This document shows positions 7,437 to 16,322 of a stretch of DNA of 36,202 nt, piece by piece. Positions within the stretch are counted from its first letter, which is position 1. Every line of letters starts with the position of its first letter. The stretch spans positions 1 to 36,202 of the forward strand of contig PLZI01000043.1 of assembly GCA_003152095.1 (NCBI GenBank). Reading direction: 5' to 3'. A program made the position numbers and the translations under genes. The DNA comes from Acidobacteriota bacterium (GTDB taxonomy: Bacteria; Acidobacteriota; Thermoanaerobaculia; UBA5066). The notes beneath the pieces were generated by a model. It worked only from the letters and a program-made list of their open reading frames with translations. It ran no database searches and was not told the DNA's origin.

Positions 7437-7467
7437 GTGCTGCTCCCCTATTTGCCGGCGGGCTTTT
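7427..7467 (+). terminator. candidate intrinsic terminator of the rhodanese/MauE operon
   Basis: Perfect 7-bp stem GCCCGCC (7427-7433) / GGCGGGC (7457-7463) with a 23-base loop, immediately followed by TTTT. The right arm and T-run lie inside the 3' coding end of the convergent 6-phosphogluconate dehydrogenase gene. Confidence 0.45.
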
Positions 7468-8467
7468 CGACGTGCCCCCCGAACTCGTAGCGCATCGCCG
7501 ACATGAGCGTGTTCCCAAAGTCGGCCCCGCCCTGGGAGGCGAACCGCTCGTAGAGCGCCGCGGTCAGGACCTCGGCCGACGTCCCTTCGTCGATCGCGGC
7601 CATGATGGTCCAACGGCCTTCACCGGAGTCCGAAACCCGGCCGGAGAAGTTCTCGAGCTCCGGTGACTTGAGCAACGCGATGGCCGTCAAATCCAGAAGC
7701 CACGACGCGATCACGCTCCCCCGGCGCCAGACCTCGGTAATGTCGGGAAGATTCAGGTCGTATTGGTAGTGCTCGGGGTTGCGCAGCGGCGTCGTCTCGG
7801 CGTCGACCTCCCGCCCGGTCTTGCCAACATTCGCGTGTTTGAGGATGTTCAGCCCTTCGGCGTAGGCGGCCATCATCCCGTACTCGATGCCGTTATGGAC
7901 CATCTTGACGAAGTGCCCCGCTCCCGCTGGCCCGCAGTGGAGATACCCCTCTTCGGCCGTACCCGACGCTTTCTCGCGCCCCGGCGTTCTCGGAATGTCG
8001 CCGATGCCGGGCGCGATCGCCTTGAAGATCGGGTCGAGTCGACGAACGGCGCCCGTGTCGCCCCCGATCATCATGCAGTAGCCACGCTCAAGGCCCCAGA
8101 CCCCGCCGCTCGTCCCGACGTCAACATAGTGGATACCCCTCGGGCGCAGGTCCTTCTGCCGGCGGATGTCGTCGACGTAGTAGGAGTTGCCGCCGTCGAT
8201 GACGACGTCGTCGTTCTGCATCTTCGAAGCCAGATCGGTCAGCGTACCCTCCACCGCAGCGGCCGGGACCATCAGCCACACCGCCCGCGGGGGTGTCAGC
8301 CTCGCCACGAAATCATCAAGCGACGAAGCGCCGACGGCGCCTTCACCCGCCAGCTGCTTCACGGCTTCCGCGCTGCGGTCGAACACGACGCACGCGTGCC
8401 CGTTCTTCATCAGGCGCCGCACCATGTTCGCGCCCATCCGGCCAAGACCGATCATCCCGAGCTGCAT
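7448..8467 (-). CDS. gnd: 6-phosphogluconate dehydrogenase, decarboxylating (short NAD-type)
   Basis: Oxidatively decarboxylates 6-phosphogluconate to ribulose 5-phosphate. The 339-residue product is the short GntZ/YqeC type rather than the 470-residue Gnd. The Rossmann motif GLGRMG is at 7-12. The second strand ends in an aspartate (VVFDRS), which usually indicates NAD rather than [17 protein letters not shown] carries substrate contacts, and [13 protein letters not shown] holds the catalytic lysine/asparagine region. The ATG at 8467 is chosen over an upstream in-frame ATG at 8530 because it follows GGAGG at proper spacing and starts the Rossmann strand. It is divergent from pgi by 95 bases, and the two genes may share control of sugar-phosphate flow. 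Confidence 0.95.
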   Translation of the reverse strand: MQLGMIGLGRMGANMVRRLMKNGHACVVFDRSAEAVKQLAGEGAVGASSLDDFVARLTPPRAVWLMVPAAAVEGTLTDLASKMQNDDVVIDGGNSYYVDDIRRQKDLRPRGIHYVDVGTSGGVWGLERGYCMMIGGDTGAVRRLDPIFKAIAPGIGDIPRTPGREKASGTAEEGYLHCGPAGAGHFVKMVHNGIEYGMMAAYAEGLNILKHANVGKTGREVDAETTPLRNPEHYQYDLNLPDITEVWRRGSVIASWLLDLTAIALLKSPELENFSGRVSDSGEGRWTIMAAIDEGTSAEVLTAALYERFASQGGADFGNTLMSAMRYEFGGHVEKPAGK

Positions 8468-8562
8468 GACGTCTCCCTCCGAGGATTTCGATTTTGCGGC
8501 GTATTCTTTCATTGGCCGGGAGCCATGCATAGGATGGCGCGAGAGACGAAAGGAACGCGAGC

Positions 8563-10206
8563 ATGACCGCTGTCATCCAAGCCCTCACGGCCCGCCCGGC
8601 ATGGAAGGCCCTCGAAGCCCATCATCAGAAGGTCCGAGACCTGCATCTCAGAGAGCTCTTCGCGACCGATCCGAAGCGCGGCGCGCGCTTGACGACCGAG
8701 GCCGTGGGCGTCACCCTCGACTACTCGAAGAATCGCGTCACCGACGAGACGCTCGGGCTTCTCCTGCAGCTGGCGGAGGAATCGAGCCTCAGGGCGCGGA
8801 TCGACGCGATGTTTCGGGGCGAGAAGATCAACAGGACGGAAGACCGGGCCGTCCTGCACGTCGCCCTGCGCGCTCCGAAAGGCGCGTCCATCCTCGTCGA
8901 CGGCCAGAATGTCGTGCCGCAGGTGCACGCCGTGCTCGACAAGATGGCCGACTTCTGCAACCGGATCCGAAGTGGCGCATGGAAGGGCCATACCGGCAAG
9001 CCGATCCGCAACGTCGTCAACATCGGGATCGGGGGCTCCGACCTCGGGCCCGTGATGGCTTACGAAGCGCTCAAGCACTACAGCATGCGCTCCATCACGT
9101 TCCGCTTCGTGTCCAACGTGGACGGCAATGACTTCGTGGAGGCGACACGGGACCTCGATCCTTCGGAGACGCTCTTCATCATCTCCTCGAAGACCTTCAC
9201 GACGCTCGAGACGATGACGAACGCGCAAAGCGCGCGCAGCTGGGTTCTCGAGGGCCTCGGTGGAGACGCCGGGGCCGTCGCCCGGCATTTCGTCGCGGTC
9301 TCGACGGACGCCGCGAAGGTGTCCGCATTCGGCATCGACACCGCGAACATGTTCGAGTTCTGGGACTGGGTCGGCGGGCGCTATTCCCTGTGCTCGGCGA
9401 TCGGTCTTTCGACGATGCTCGCCATCGGCCCGGATGGCTTTCGAGCGCTGCTCCACGGCTTCCATCAAATGGACGAACACTTCCGCACCGCCCCGTTCGA
9501 GCGAAACCTGCCGGTGCTCATGGGTCTTCTGGGTATCTGGTACAGCGACTTCTTCGGCGCGCAGACCGTGGCGGTCCTGCCGTACGAGCAATACCTGAAG
9601 CGGTTTCCGGCCTATCTGCAGCAGTTGACGATGGAGAGTAACGGCAAGCACGTCACGCTGGATGGAACCGGAGTCGCCTGCCCGACCGCTCCCATTTACT
9701 GGGGCGAGCCCGGAACGAACGGCCAGCACTCTTTCTACCAGTTGATCCATCAGGGGACCCGGCTCATCCCCTGTGACTTCATCGCGTTCGTCGAGGCATT
9801 GAACCCCCTCGGCCGGCACCACGACATCCTCATGGCGAACGTCTTCGCCCAGACAGAAGCGCTGGCCTTCGGCAAGACGCCCGAGCAGGTGAAGGCCGAA
9901 GGCACCCCGGATTGGCTCGTGCCTCACCGGGTCTTCGAGGGTAACCGCCCGACGAACACGATCCTTGCCCAGCGGCTCACGCCGGAAACGCTTGGCAAGC
10001 TCGTGGCGCTGTACGAGCACGGCGTCTTCACGCAGGGCGCGATCTGGAGCATTGATTCATTCGACCAGTGGGGCGTCGAGCTGGGCAAGGTTCTGGCGCA
10101 GCGCATCATTCCGGAGGTCGAGAACGAGGCAGAGCCCGACCTCGGCCACGACAGCTCGACGAACAGCTTGATCCGGAGCTATCGAAGACTCAAGGTACGC
10201 TCCTGA
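8563..10206 (+). CDS. pgi: glucose-6-phosphate isomerase
   Basis: Interconverts glucose 6-phosphate and fructose 6-phosphate. The 547-residue protein is the long E. coli/eukaryote-like type. Phosphate-binding GIGGSDLG begins at 155, SSKTFTT follows at about 208, catalytic Glu358 is in TMESNGK, His389 in NGQHSF, and the C-terminal lysine (Lys509) in GVELGK. AAAGGA precedes the ATG by eight bases. A TAGGAT at 8530-8535 could be its -10. Its stop codon overlaps the ATG of a 17-codon reading frame (TGATG) that leads to the transporter gene. Expression of the four-gene block 7448-12249 around it looks linked, though the first gene is on the opposite strand. Confidence 0.97.
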   Translation: MTAVIQALTARPAWKALEAHHQKVRDLHLRELFATDPKRGARLTTEAVGVTLDYSKNRVTDETLGLLLQLAEESSLRARIDAMFRGEKINRTEDRAVLHVALRAPKGASILVDGQNVVPQVHAVLDKMADFCNRIRSGAWKGHTGKPIRNVVNIGIGGSDLGPVMAYEALKHYSMRSITFRFVSNVDGNDFVEATRDLDPSETLFIISSKTFTTLETMTNAQSARSWVLEGLGGDAGAVARHFVAVSTDAAKVSAFGIDTANMFEFWDWVGGRYSLCSAIGLSTMLAIGPDGFRALLHGFHQMDEHFRTAPFERNLPVLMGLLGIWYSDFFGAQTVAVLPYEQYLKRFPAYLQQLTMESNGKHVTLDGTGVACPTAPIYWGEPGTNGQHSFYQLIHQGTRLIPCDFIAFVEALNPLGRHHDILMANVFAQTEALAFGKTPEQVKAEGTPDWLVPHRVFEGNRPTNTILAQRLTPETLGKLVALYEHGVFTQGAIWSIDSFDQWGVELGKVLAQRIIPEVENEAEPDLGHDSSTNSLIRSYRRLKVRS

Positions 10207-10259
10207 TGGTGCACGGGTTCGAGGCGCGGTCGCATGTCCCGCCGGAGGCGTTCTGCTGA
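10206..10259 (+). CDS. 17-codon mini-ORF linking pgi and the YeiH-like transporter
   Basis: Small open frame whose ATG shares a base with the pgi stop (TGATG) and whose TGA overlaps a CTG that appears to start the transporter (CTGA). The product, beginning MVHGFEAR, has no recognisable feature. A GGAGG inside it (10244-10248) is correctly spaced for the CTG. A translation-coupling role is inferred; it may simply be chance open frame. Confidence 0.35.
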   Translation: MVHGFEARSHVPPEAFC

Positions 10260-11272
10260 AGAAGTACATTCCAGGATTCGCTCTCATTCTGGCCATCGGC
10301 TTTTCCGCCCGCTTCATCCAGACCCGGATTACGGTGAACGGGAAGGAGGTCGTGAGCGCCGTGGCGATCGCCATCATCTTTGGCATCCTGATTCGCAATC
10401 TGCTCGGCATGCCCGACGCCTGCAAGCCGGGCACGAGCTTCGCGGTGAAGCGGATCCTCCGGGTGGGAATCGGTCTCATGGGGGCCCAGCTGAGCCTCGG
10501 CCAGGTGCTCGAAACCGGGGCGGCGTCCGTTCTCGTTGTGGCGGCATGCATCGTCTTGGCCATCCTGGTGGTGCGCGTCGTCAGCATGCGCATGGGGCTG
10601 TCGGACCGGCTCGGGACGCTTCTCGGCGTCGGGACGTCCATCTGCGGGGTGACGGCCATCGTGGCGACCGCGCCCGTCATCGAGGCTCGCGAAGAGGAGA
10701 CCTCGCTCGCGGTCACGACGATCACCGTCTTTGGGCTCCTCGCCGTCGTCATCTATCCCGTGCTGGGACGACTTTGGGAGCTTTCCGACACGTTCTTTGG
10801 CACCTGGGCTGGTACGGCGGTCAACGACACCAGCCAGGTCGTGGCGACTGGCCTGATCTTCAGCCAGAAAGCGGGCGAAGTCGCGACGGTCGTGAAGCTC
10901 ACACGCAATCTTTTCATGGCCCCGGTCATCGTGGGCTTCAGCTGGTTCTACGCCAGGCGGCGGCAGGCGGAAGAGGGAGCGAACGGCGGAGGAAAACACC
11001 TCAAGCTCCGTCAGGCTTTTCCCCTCTTCATCCTCGGCTTCGTCGGGATGGCCATCCTGAACTCCCTCGGGGCTTTTCCGCCCACCCTCCGCCAGGTCAT
11101 CCAAGCCATTTCCCAGTTTCTGATCGTGTGCGCGCTCGCCGGCGTCGGCCTCGAAACCCACGTGAGTGCCATGAAGGAGATCGGGATGCGGCCGTTCTAC
11201 GCCGGGCTCTCGGCGGCAGCGTTCATGGCGGCGGTGAGTTTCGCGTTGATCAGCCTGGCGGGCATCCGCTGA
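10256..11272 (+). CDS. YeiH-family (UPF0324) putative sulfate exporter-type transporter, CTG start
   Basis: Polytopic inner-membrane protein of the YeiH/PSE family, about 338 residues with roughly ten membrane segments. Family landmarks are KYIPGFALILAI at the N-terminus, GILIRN, GIGLMGAQLSL, GVGTSICGVTAI and TWAGTAVNDTSQVVA, in the usual order. The first canonical start codon in frame is GTG 10334, which would delete the first helix. The frame is open back to a CTG at 10256 that follows GGAGG with a seven-base gap and gives the normal family length, so a CTG start is proposed. Substrate unproven; the sulfate export label is only a family name. Confidence 0.87.
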   Translation: MKKYIPGFALILAIGFSARFIQTRITVNGKEVVSAVAIAIIFGILIRNLLGMPDACKPGTSFAVKRILRVGIGLMGAQLSLGQVLETGAASVLVVAACIVLAILVVRVVSMRMGLSDRLGTLLGVGTSICGVTAIVATAPVIEAREEETSLAVTTITVFGLLAVVIYPVLGRLWELSDTFFGTWAGTAVNDTSQVVATGLIFSQKAGEVATVVKLTRNLFMAPVIVGFSWFYARRRQAEEGANGGGKHLKLRQAFPLFILGFVGMAILNSLGAFPPTLRQVIQAISQFLIVCALAGVGLETHVSAMKEIGMRPFYAGLSAAAFMAAVSFALISLAGIR

Positions 11273-11307
11273 GACAGAGGACGGAAACATCCGCGAAGGA
11301 GAATCGC

Positions 11308-12249
11308 ATGGCATCGAAATCGAAGCACCGCCAGAACCCGGCACCCCCGGACCTCGACACGTTCATCAAGAAAGCCCGGAAGTACGCCCGGCCCTATCGC
11401 GTCGGTGAGGGAAAGAAATTCCGGCTGAAGGACGTGGACCCCGGTGACACGGCCGGTATTGGCTCGGAGGCGAAGCCTCAATCCGAGGAGGCGCTGCAGA
11501 ATGGGGTGCGCGCCCTCGCCACCCTGCAGGACATGCTTTACGCGCAGGACCGCTGGGCCTTGCTCCTGATCTTCCAGGCGATGGACGCGGCCGGGAAGGA
11601 TGGCGCCATCAAGCACGTGATGTCCGGCGTCAACCCGCAGGGTTGCCAGGTGGCTTCGTTCAAGGTGCCGACGTCCGAAGACCTCGACCACGACTACCTC
11701 TGGCGCTGCAACAGGCAGCTGCCCGAGCGGGGGCGCATCGGTATCTTCAACCGCTCCTACTATGAGGAGGTCCTCGTCGTGCGGGTTCACGAGGGGCTTC
11801 TCGGAAAGAGCAAGATTCCTCCCGGGCTGATCAAGAAGGACATCTGGGACACCCGCTACCGGGACATCCGCAGCTACGAGCGGTATCTTGCGAACAACGG
11901 CGTCCTCGTGAGGAAGTTCTTTCTCCACATCTCGCAGAAGGAGCAGAAGCGGCGTTTTTTCGAGCGGATCGAGAACCCCGAGAAGAATTGGAAATTCTCC
12001 GCTTCCGACGTCGAGGAGCGCGGCTTCTGGAAGGACTACATGGAAGCGTACGAGGAGATGATCCGCGAGACCTCCACGGAGGAATCGCCCTGGTACGTCG
12101 TTCCGGCCGACAACAAGTGGTTCACGCGAGTCGTCGTCGCGGCCGCCGTGATCGACGCGCTGGATTCGCTCGATCTGCGCTATCCGAAAGTCGGGCCCGA
12201 GAAGCTCCGCGAGCTGGCCGGGGCGAAGAAGGCCCTGCTGGCGGAATAG
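11308..12249 (+). CDS. ppk2: polyphosphate:nucleotide phosphotransferase, PPK2 family
   Basis: Uses polyphosphate to phosphorylate nucleoside mono- or diphosphates. The 313-residue single-domain protein has Walker A MDAAGKDGAIKHV, GCQVASFKVPT, Walker B region GRIGIFNRSYYEEVLVVRVH, a lid with RDIRSYER, and the closing VPADNKWFTRVVV typical of PPK2. It matches the shorter polyphosphate:AMP/ADP phosphotransferase type in order. AAGGAG lies six bases before the ATG. It is 35 bases after the transporter gene and probably in the same transcript as pgi. A hairpin with a T-run covers its stop codon. Confidence 0.95.
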   Translation: MASKSKHRQNPAPPDLDTFIKKARKYARPYRVGEGKKFRLKDVDPGDTAGIGSEAKPQSEEALQNGVRALATLQDMLYAQDRWALLLIFQAMDAAGKDGAIKHVMSGVNPQGCQVASFKVPTSEDLDHDYLWRCNRQLPERGRIGIFNRSYYEEVLVVRVHEGLLGKSKIPPGLIKKDIWDTRYRDIRSYERYLANNGVLVRKFFLHISQKEQKRRFFERIENPEKNWKFSASDVEERGFWKDYMEAYEEMIRETSTEESPWYVVPADNKWFTRVVVAAAVIDALDSLDLRYPKVGPEKLRELAGAKKALLAE

Positions 12250-12258
12250 CAGGCCTTT
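12231..12258 (+). terminator. candidate intrinsic terminator of ppk2
   Basis: Stem GGCCCTGCT (12231-12239) / AGCAGGCC (12247-12254), 6 bp perfect plus two pairs past a bulged C, with a seven-base loop. TTT follows at 12256-12258 and overlaps the stop codon of the convergent decarboxylase gene. Confidence 0.45.
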
Positions 12259-13726
12259 ACACCGGGATCGCGCCGAGCTCCCTCGCCACCGCGAGCACTT
12301 CGTCCACCGTGGCGTCGGCATCCGCGAGGGTCGTGCGGGGGTTGATGAAGCACGGGCGGAGCGCGAAGCGGCCGTCGACGCGCGTGTGGGACGGGATGGC
12401 GCGGCCGCGCGCCCGGACGCCGAGGAGGACTTTCTCGTTCAGCGCGTCGAGCGCTGATTCGTCCGAAATGCCGTTCGGCTTCACGCGAAAGCAGCAAATG
12501 GAGAGGACGGGCTCGGCGAGAAGCTCGAGCGCGGGATGCTCTCGCACGCGTGAGGCGACGCGCCGCGCGCAGTCGTTGTGACGCACGACGCGCGCGCGCA
12601 TGCCGGAAGCGCCGATCTCCTTGAGCGCGGCCCACACGGTGAGGCCGCGCGCGGGCGCCGAGTGGTCCAGAGAGAAGTCGGGATTGCCTTCGCCGCGCTC
12701 GTCGAACGGCGAACGGACGTCGCCCGTGCCCGTCGGCGCCATCTCCACATAGGCGGCCGGCTCCAGCGTGAGAGAGCGCGCGAGGAGTCCGCCGTCGCGC
12801 ACGAAACCCGCTCCGCAGCCCACGGGCACGGCCATCCACTTGTGCGGGTCCACCGCGAACGAATCGATCTTCGAGAGGTCGCCGTAGAGCGGGGCCACCC
12901 GCGGGTCGAGAACGCCGAATCCGCCGTACGCTCCGTCCACGTGCAGCCAGACGCCGCGCGCATGCGCGATCTCGCGCATCGCGTCGATCGGGTCCACGAT
13001 TCCCGTGTTCACGTCGCCCGCGGACGCGACGACGGCGACGGGCGTTCGGCCTGCCGCGAGGTCCTCGTCAAGGAAGCGCTCGAGCACGCGGAGGTCCGGC
13101 TGCCGCCTCGCGTCGACGGGAACCATGCGCAGCGCCCTCCGCCCGAGGCCGAGGACGCCACAGGCGCGGAGAACGACGTGGTGCACCTCGGTCGACGCGT
13201 AGACACGCGGCGCGACGAGCCGCGCGAGGCCGTCGAGTCCCGGGTCGAACCCGTGGCTTTCGCCAGCGTGCTGGCGAGCAGCCGCGAGGCCGAGGAGGTT
13301 CGCGAGCGAGCCGCCACCCGTGAACGCGCCTTCGAAGTGATCCGGCAGGCCAACGAGGCGTGCGAGCCAGCGGAGCGCGAGGACTTCGAGGAAGTTTCCG
13401 GGGCTCGCCCACCAGCGCTGCGCAGCCACGAGAGCCCCGGCCAGCTGGGCGACCGCGGGCACCGTCGTCGGCATCGTCGTGACCCAGCCCGAGAAGCCGG
13501 GCGCCCCAATCCTGAGGCCGTTCGCGATGACGACCGTGCGCAGCGTTTCGAGAACGGCCTCGCGCCCTGCGCCGGCCTCGGGCAAGGGCTCGTCGAGCGC
13601 CGCGCGCCAGAGCGATCGCCGCGCGGCCGGATCGGGGCCTTCGAAGCGGGTAAAGGACTCGAGCCCGGGAAGAAGCCGTGCGAGCGAGTCGGCAAGTGCA
13701 TCGGTTGCAGCGGCGTCCGGGCGCAT
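12257..13726 (-). CDS. PLP-dependent (aromatic/acidic) amino-acid decarboxylase
   Basis: Group II pyridoxal-phosphate decarboxylase of the DDC/GAD family, 489 residues, cytoplasmic. FTGGGSLANLLGL (about 135-147) binds the cofactor phosphate. His183 in STEVHHV stacks on the ring, Asp264 in LHVDGAYGG contacts the pyridine nitrogen, and Lys296 in VDPHKW is the Schiff-base lysine. Family members decarboxylate aromatic amino acids, glutamate or diaminobutyrate; the sequence alone does not settle the substrate. The ATG at 13726 has GGAGG seven bases upstream. Only 24 bases separate this ATG from the divergent sensor gene's first ATG, so the promoters must reach into one or both coding regions. Confidence 0.93.
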   Translation of the reverse strand: MRPDAAATDALADSLARLLPGLESFTRFEGPDPAARRSLWRAALDEPLPEAGAGREAVLETLRTVVIANGLRIGAPGFSGWVTTMPTTVPAVAQLAGALVAAQRWWASPGNFLEVLALRWLARLVGLPDHFEGAFTGGGSLANLLGLAAARQHAGESHGFDPGLDGLARLVAPRVYASTEVHHVVLRACGVLGLGRRALRMVPVDARRQPDLRVLERFLDEDLAAGRTPVAVVASAGDVNTGIVDPIDAMREIAHARGVWLHVDGAYGGFGVLDPRVAPLYGDLSKIDSFAVDPHKWMAVPVGCGAGFVRDGGLLARSLTLEPAAYVEMAPTGTGDVRSPFDERGEGNPDFSLDHSAPARGLTVWAALKEIGASGMRARVVRHNDCARRVASRVREHPALELLAEPVLSICCFRVKPNGISDESALDALNEKVLLGVRARGRAIPSHTRVDGRFALRPCFINPRTTLADADATVDEVLAVARELGAIPV

Positions 13727-13750
13727 CAAGGCACCTCCACGGGCGCTATT

Positions 13751-16261
13751 ATGGCGATCGATCCAATGGCCTCCGCTCCGCGTTTCCCCGGGTTGCCGCT
13801 GCTCAAGGCGTTCGACGGCGCCCTCAAGGAAGGTTTGCTCCTCGATGAGGCGCTCGGCGGCATCCTGACGGCGGCGCTCCACTTTTTCGACGCGCCCGTC
13901 GTGGCTCTGCTCCCCGGCGCCGGCGTCGCGCCCATGACGCGCTTGGGCCCCTCCGGCATCGGGGCGGCCGCCGAGGCCCGCCTTCTCCAGCATCTCAGCG
14001 AGATTCTCGCGCACGGCCGTCCGAAAAAGATCAGCGGAGGCAAGCTGTCGTTCTTCGGGGCGCCCGTGAAAGTGAAGGATCAGGTGCAGGCCGTCCTCGG
14101 CGTCGTCCTCGCGACGCTGCCGGGCGAAGAAGAGGAGACGGAGGCGGAGGAAGCCGTCCGCATCTTCGCGCGCACCGTGGGCCACGTTCTCGAGCGCGAG
14201 CGCACGGTTGGCACGCTGATGAAGCGGCGCGAGGAGGCCGTCGCGCTCTTCGAGCTCGCTTCCGGGGCATTCCTCTCCCTGAACCCCGACGAGGTCATCC
14301 GCCTCACCGTCGCCTCGCTCTCGCGCGAGCTGGGGTTCGACCGCGTCACCGCATATCGGTTTCACCCGGAGACGCGCGAGGTCACGAAGATCCTCAACCA
14401 GGGTGGATCGATGAGCGGCGAGAGGTCCCTGTCGGGCCGTCGCTCTCTCGACGCGGACGATCTGCTCGTCCGGAGCCATTCGACGCACGGTCCCGCGTTC
14501 GAGGATGAGCCCGATTCGAGCCTCCGGCGCCGCAAGCGCATGGCCCTGCCGCTCCATGCAGGAGACCTCGTGTTCGGCTTTCTCACGATGTCGCGCCGCG
14601 GAGGCTTCGCCCTCACGCCGCAAGAGCTGCGGCTCGCACAGGAGCTCGCGAAGCTCGCGGCGGGCGCCCTCGACAAGGCGCGCCTCCTTGACGCCGAACG
14701 CCGGCACAGCGAGCGCAATGTCTTCGTGAGCCGCCTCCACACGGCCCTCTCGGGCCTGACGGATGTCTCCGCGATCGCGTCGCGCACGGTCGACGAGCTC
14801 GGTCAGCAGTTCAAGGTCGACGTCTGCGCGATCCGGCTCCTCCCGGCCGGCGAGCTGCCAGGCGCACAGGTCGCCTACGTCAAGGGGCATGGCGATGCCG
14901 CCGCCGTGAAGATTCCGAACGCCCTTCTCAGCCACCTCTCGGCGGAGGGCTCGCATCTCCTGGTCCCCGACGTCGGAGCGAATCCGCACGGCGCCTCCCT
15001 CCTGCCAAGCGGAGCGGCGGTCAAGCAGCTCAAGGCTCCGCTGGGTCTTCTCGCGGTGCCGCTCGCGTACCGCGGCGCGCCCGCGGGCGTGCTGTGCGCG
15101 GTCACGGGCGTGTCATCGGAGAGCCTGTCCTCCGATGACCTGCATTCCTTCGAGGCGCTTGGCGTCGAGGTGTCGCTGGCCATCACGTCGGCCCGCCTCC
15201 TTCAGCAGGAGCGCGAGTCGTACGTTTTCCTCGACCGGCTGCGCGAGATCGGTCGGTCGCTGTCGACGACGTTCGACGTCAAACGCATCAAACAGACGCT
15301 GTGCGAGCAGGCCGTCTCGCTGTTGAAGGTCGACGCCGCCCAGTTCTGGGACGCGGACCCGGCCTCGAAGTCCGCGAAGATCTCAACCCGTTGGGGCGCC
15401 GACGTGGGCGACGAGGTGGGGCGCTCCATCGCCTTCGAAAAGACGGGCCACCCGATCGTCCGCACGTTCCTCGACAAGGCGCTCTCCGTCGCCGGGCCCG
15501 CCGAGGGCTCCACGTTCTTCCCGGGCAACCCTGGGGGAGCCGGCGCCCCGCTCATCCGCGCGGCTGCCGTGCCCCTCACGTACCACGGCGAGCTCATCGG
15601 CGTCCTCTCCGTGGGCGCGCGGCGCGGCAACGAGGAATGGCCGGTGGACCTCAAGGAACGTCTCGATCTCCTCGCGGACTCCGCGGCCATCGCGCTCCAC
15701 AACGCGCGCCTCATGAAGCTCATCGAGCAGCAAATCGAGCGCGACAGCGAGTCGGGCCTCTACAACCGCTCGTCGCTCGGCAGGCGGCTCGAGTCCGAGC
15801 TTCGGCGCGCCGAGCGCAGCGGCCATTCACTCGCCGTGGCGCACCTGCGCATGGACGGATTGAAGGAGGCGATCGCGAAGCTGGGCGCGGGCTCGGCTGA
15901 CTCGCCGCTGCCGAAGCTTGCCGGCAAGCTGATGCGCTCGACCCGCGCCGTGAATTTCGTCGCGCGCGACGAAGACGACCGCTTCTACATCCTCATTTTC
16001 GAGGCAAACAAGGTTCAGGCCCATCGCGCGCTGCACTCGATCCAGAAGAACTTCCTGCAGGGGTTGGACGACCGTTTCGCCGCGACCGACATCCGTCTCG
16101 GCCTCAGCGCGGGAATTGCCGTCTACCCCGACGACGCCTTCGACACGACAACGCTCATCCTTCGAGCGAACGAAGCTCTCCTGCAGGCGATTCGCACGGG
16201 GCCCTCCTCCGTCGTGCTCTACCACGCACCAACGGAGGCGGACTCGGTCGCGGCCGGCTGA
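13751..16261 (+). CDS. multi-GAF sensor protein with degenerate GGDEF domain
   Basis: 836-residue cytoplasmic sensor. There is an N-terminal GAF-like region (about 15-135), three clear GAF domains (about 160-315, 328-485 and 495-655), then a GGDEF-fold domain (about 665-825). The last starts with ESGLYNRSSL in place of DxLTGLxNR and carries RDEDDRF at 739-745 where GG[DE]EF should be. It is therefore unlikely to make cyclic di-GMP and may bind GTP or act only as an oligomerisation module. No histidine kinase, HD or membrane segment is present. The start could be ATG 13751 or 13766; neither has a Shine-Dalgarno. The Ser/Thr kinase gene follows 61 bases later on the same strand, hinting at a shared signalling role. 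Confidence 0.88.
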   Translation: MAIDPMASAPRFPGLPLLKAFDGALKEGLLLDEALGGILTAALHFFDAPVVALLPGAGVAPMTRLGPSGIGAAAEARLLQHLSEILAHGRPKKISGGKLSFFGAPVKVKDQVQAVLGVVLATLPGEEEETEAEEAVRIFARTVGHVLERERTVGTLMKRREEAVALFELASGAFLSLNPDEVIRLTVASLSRELGFDRVTAYRFHPETREVTKILNQGGSMSGERSLSGRRSLDADDLLVRSHSTHGPAFEDEPDSSLRRRKRMALPLHAGDLVFGFLTMSRRGGFALTPQELRLAQELAKLAAGALDKARLLDAERRHSERNVFVSRLHTALSGLTDVSAIASRTVDELGQQFKVDVCAIRLLPAGELPGAQVAYVKGHGDAAAVKIPNALLSHLSAEGSHLLVPDVGANPHGASLLPSGAAVKQLKAPLGLLAVPLAYRGAPAGVLCAVTGVSSESLSSDDLHSFEALGVEVSLAITSARLLQQERESYVFLDRLREIGRSLSTTFDVKRIKQTLCEQAVSLLKVDAAQFWDADPASKSAKISTRWGADVGDEVGRSIAFEKTGHPIVRTFLDKALSVAGPAEGSTFFPGNPGGAGAPLIRAAAVPLTYHGELIGVLSVGARRGNEEWPVDLKERLDLLADSAAIALHNARLMKLIEQQIERDSESGLYNRSSLGRRLESELRRAERSGHSLAVAHLRMDGLKEAIAKLGAGSADSPLPKLAGKLMRSTRAVNFVARDEDDRFYILIFEANKVQAHRALHSIQKNFLQGLDDRFAATDIRLGLSAGIAVYPDDAFDTTTLILRANEALLQAIRTGPSSVVLYHAPTEADSVAAG

Positions 16262-16306
16262 AGCCTAGACAAACGTCCGGCAGATCGCGCGATAGCCCGC
16301 CTCCGG

Positions 16307-16312
16307 TATTCT
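16307..16312 (+). promoter_or_regulatory. -10-like hexamer TATTCT for the Ser/Thr kinase
   Basis: TATTCT ends ten bases before the kinase ATG, with no Shine-Dalgarno between. No good -35 is seen. Confidence 0.28.
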
Positions 16313-16322
16313 TCGCGGACCA

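Noticed and set aside
12578-13750. Plus-strand open frame continuing upstream of the GAF sensor start
   Set aside because: It is antisense to the decarboxylase, which has all PLP residues. The high-GC third positions keep opposite frames open.
13727-14989. Minus-strand open frame upstream of the decarboxylase start
   Set aside because: It is antisense to the GAF sensor, and the decarboxylase has a good Shine-Dalgarno and start at 13726.
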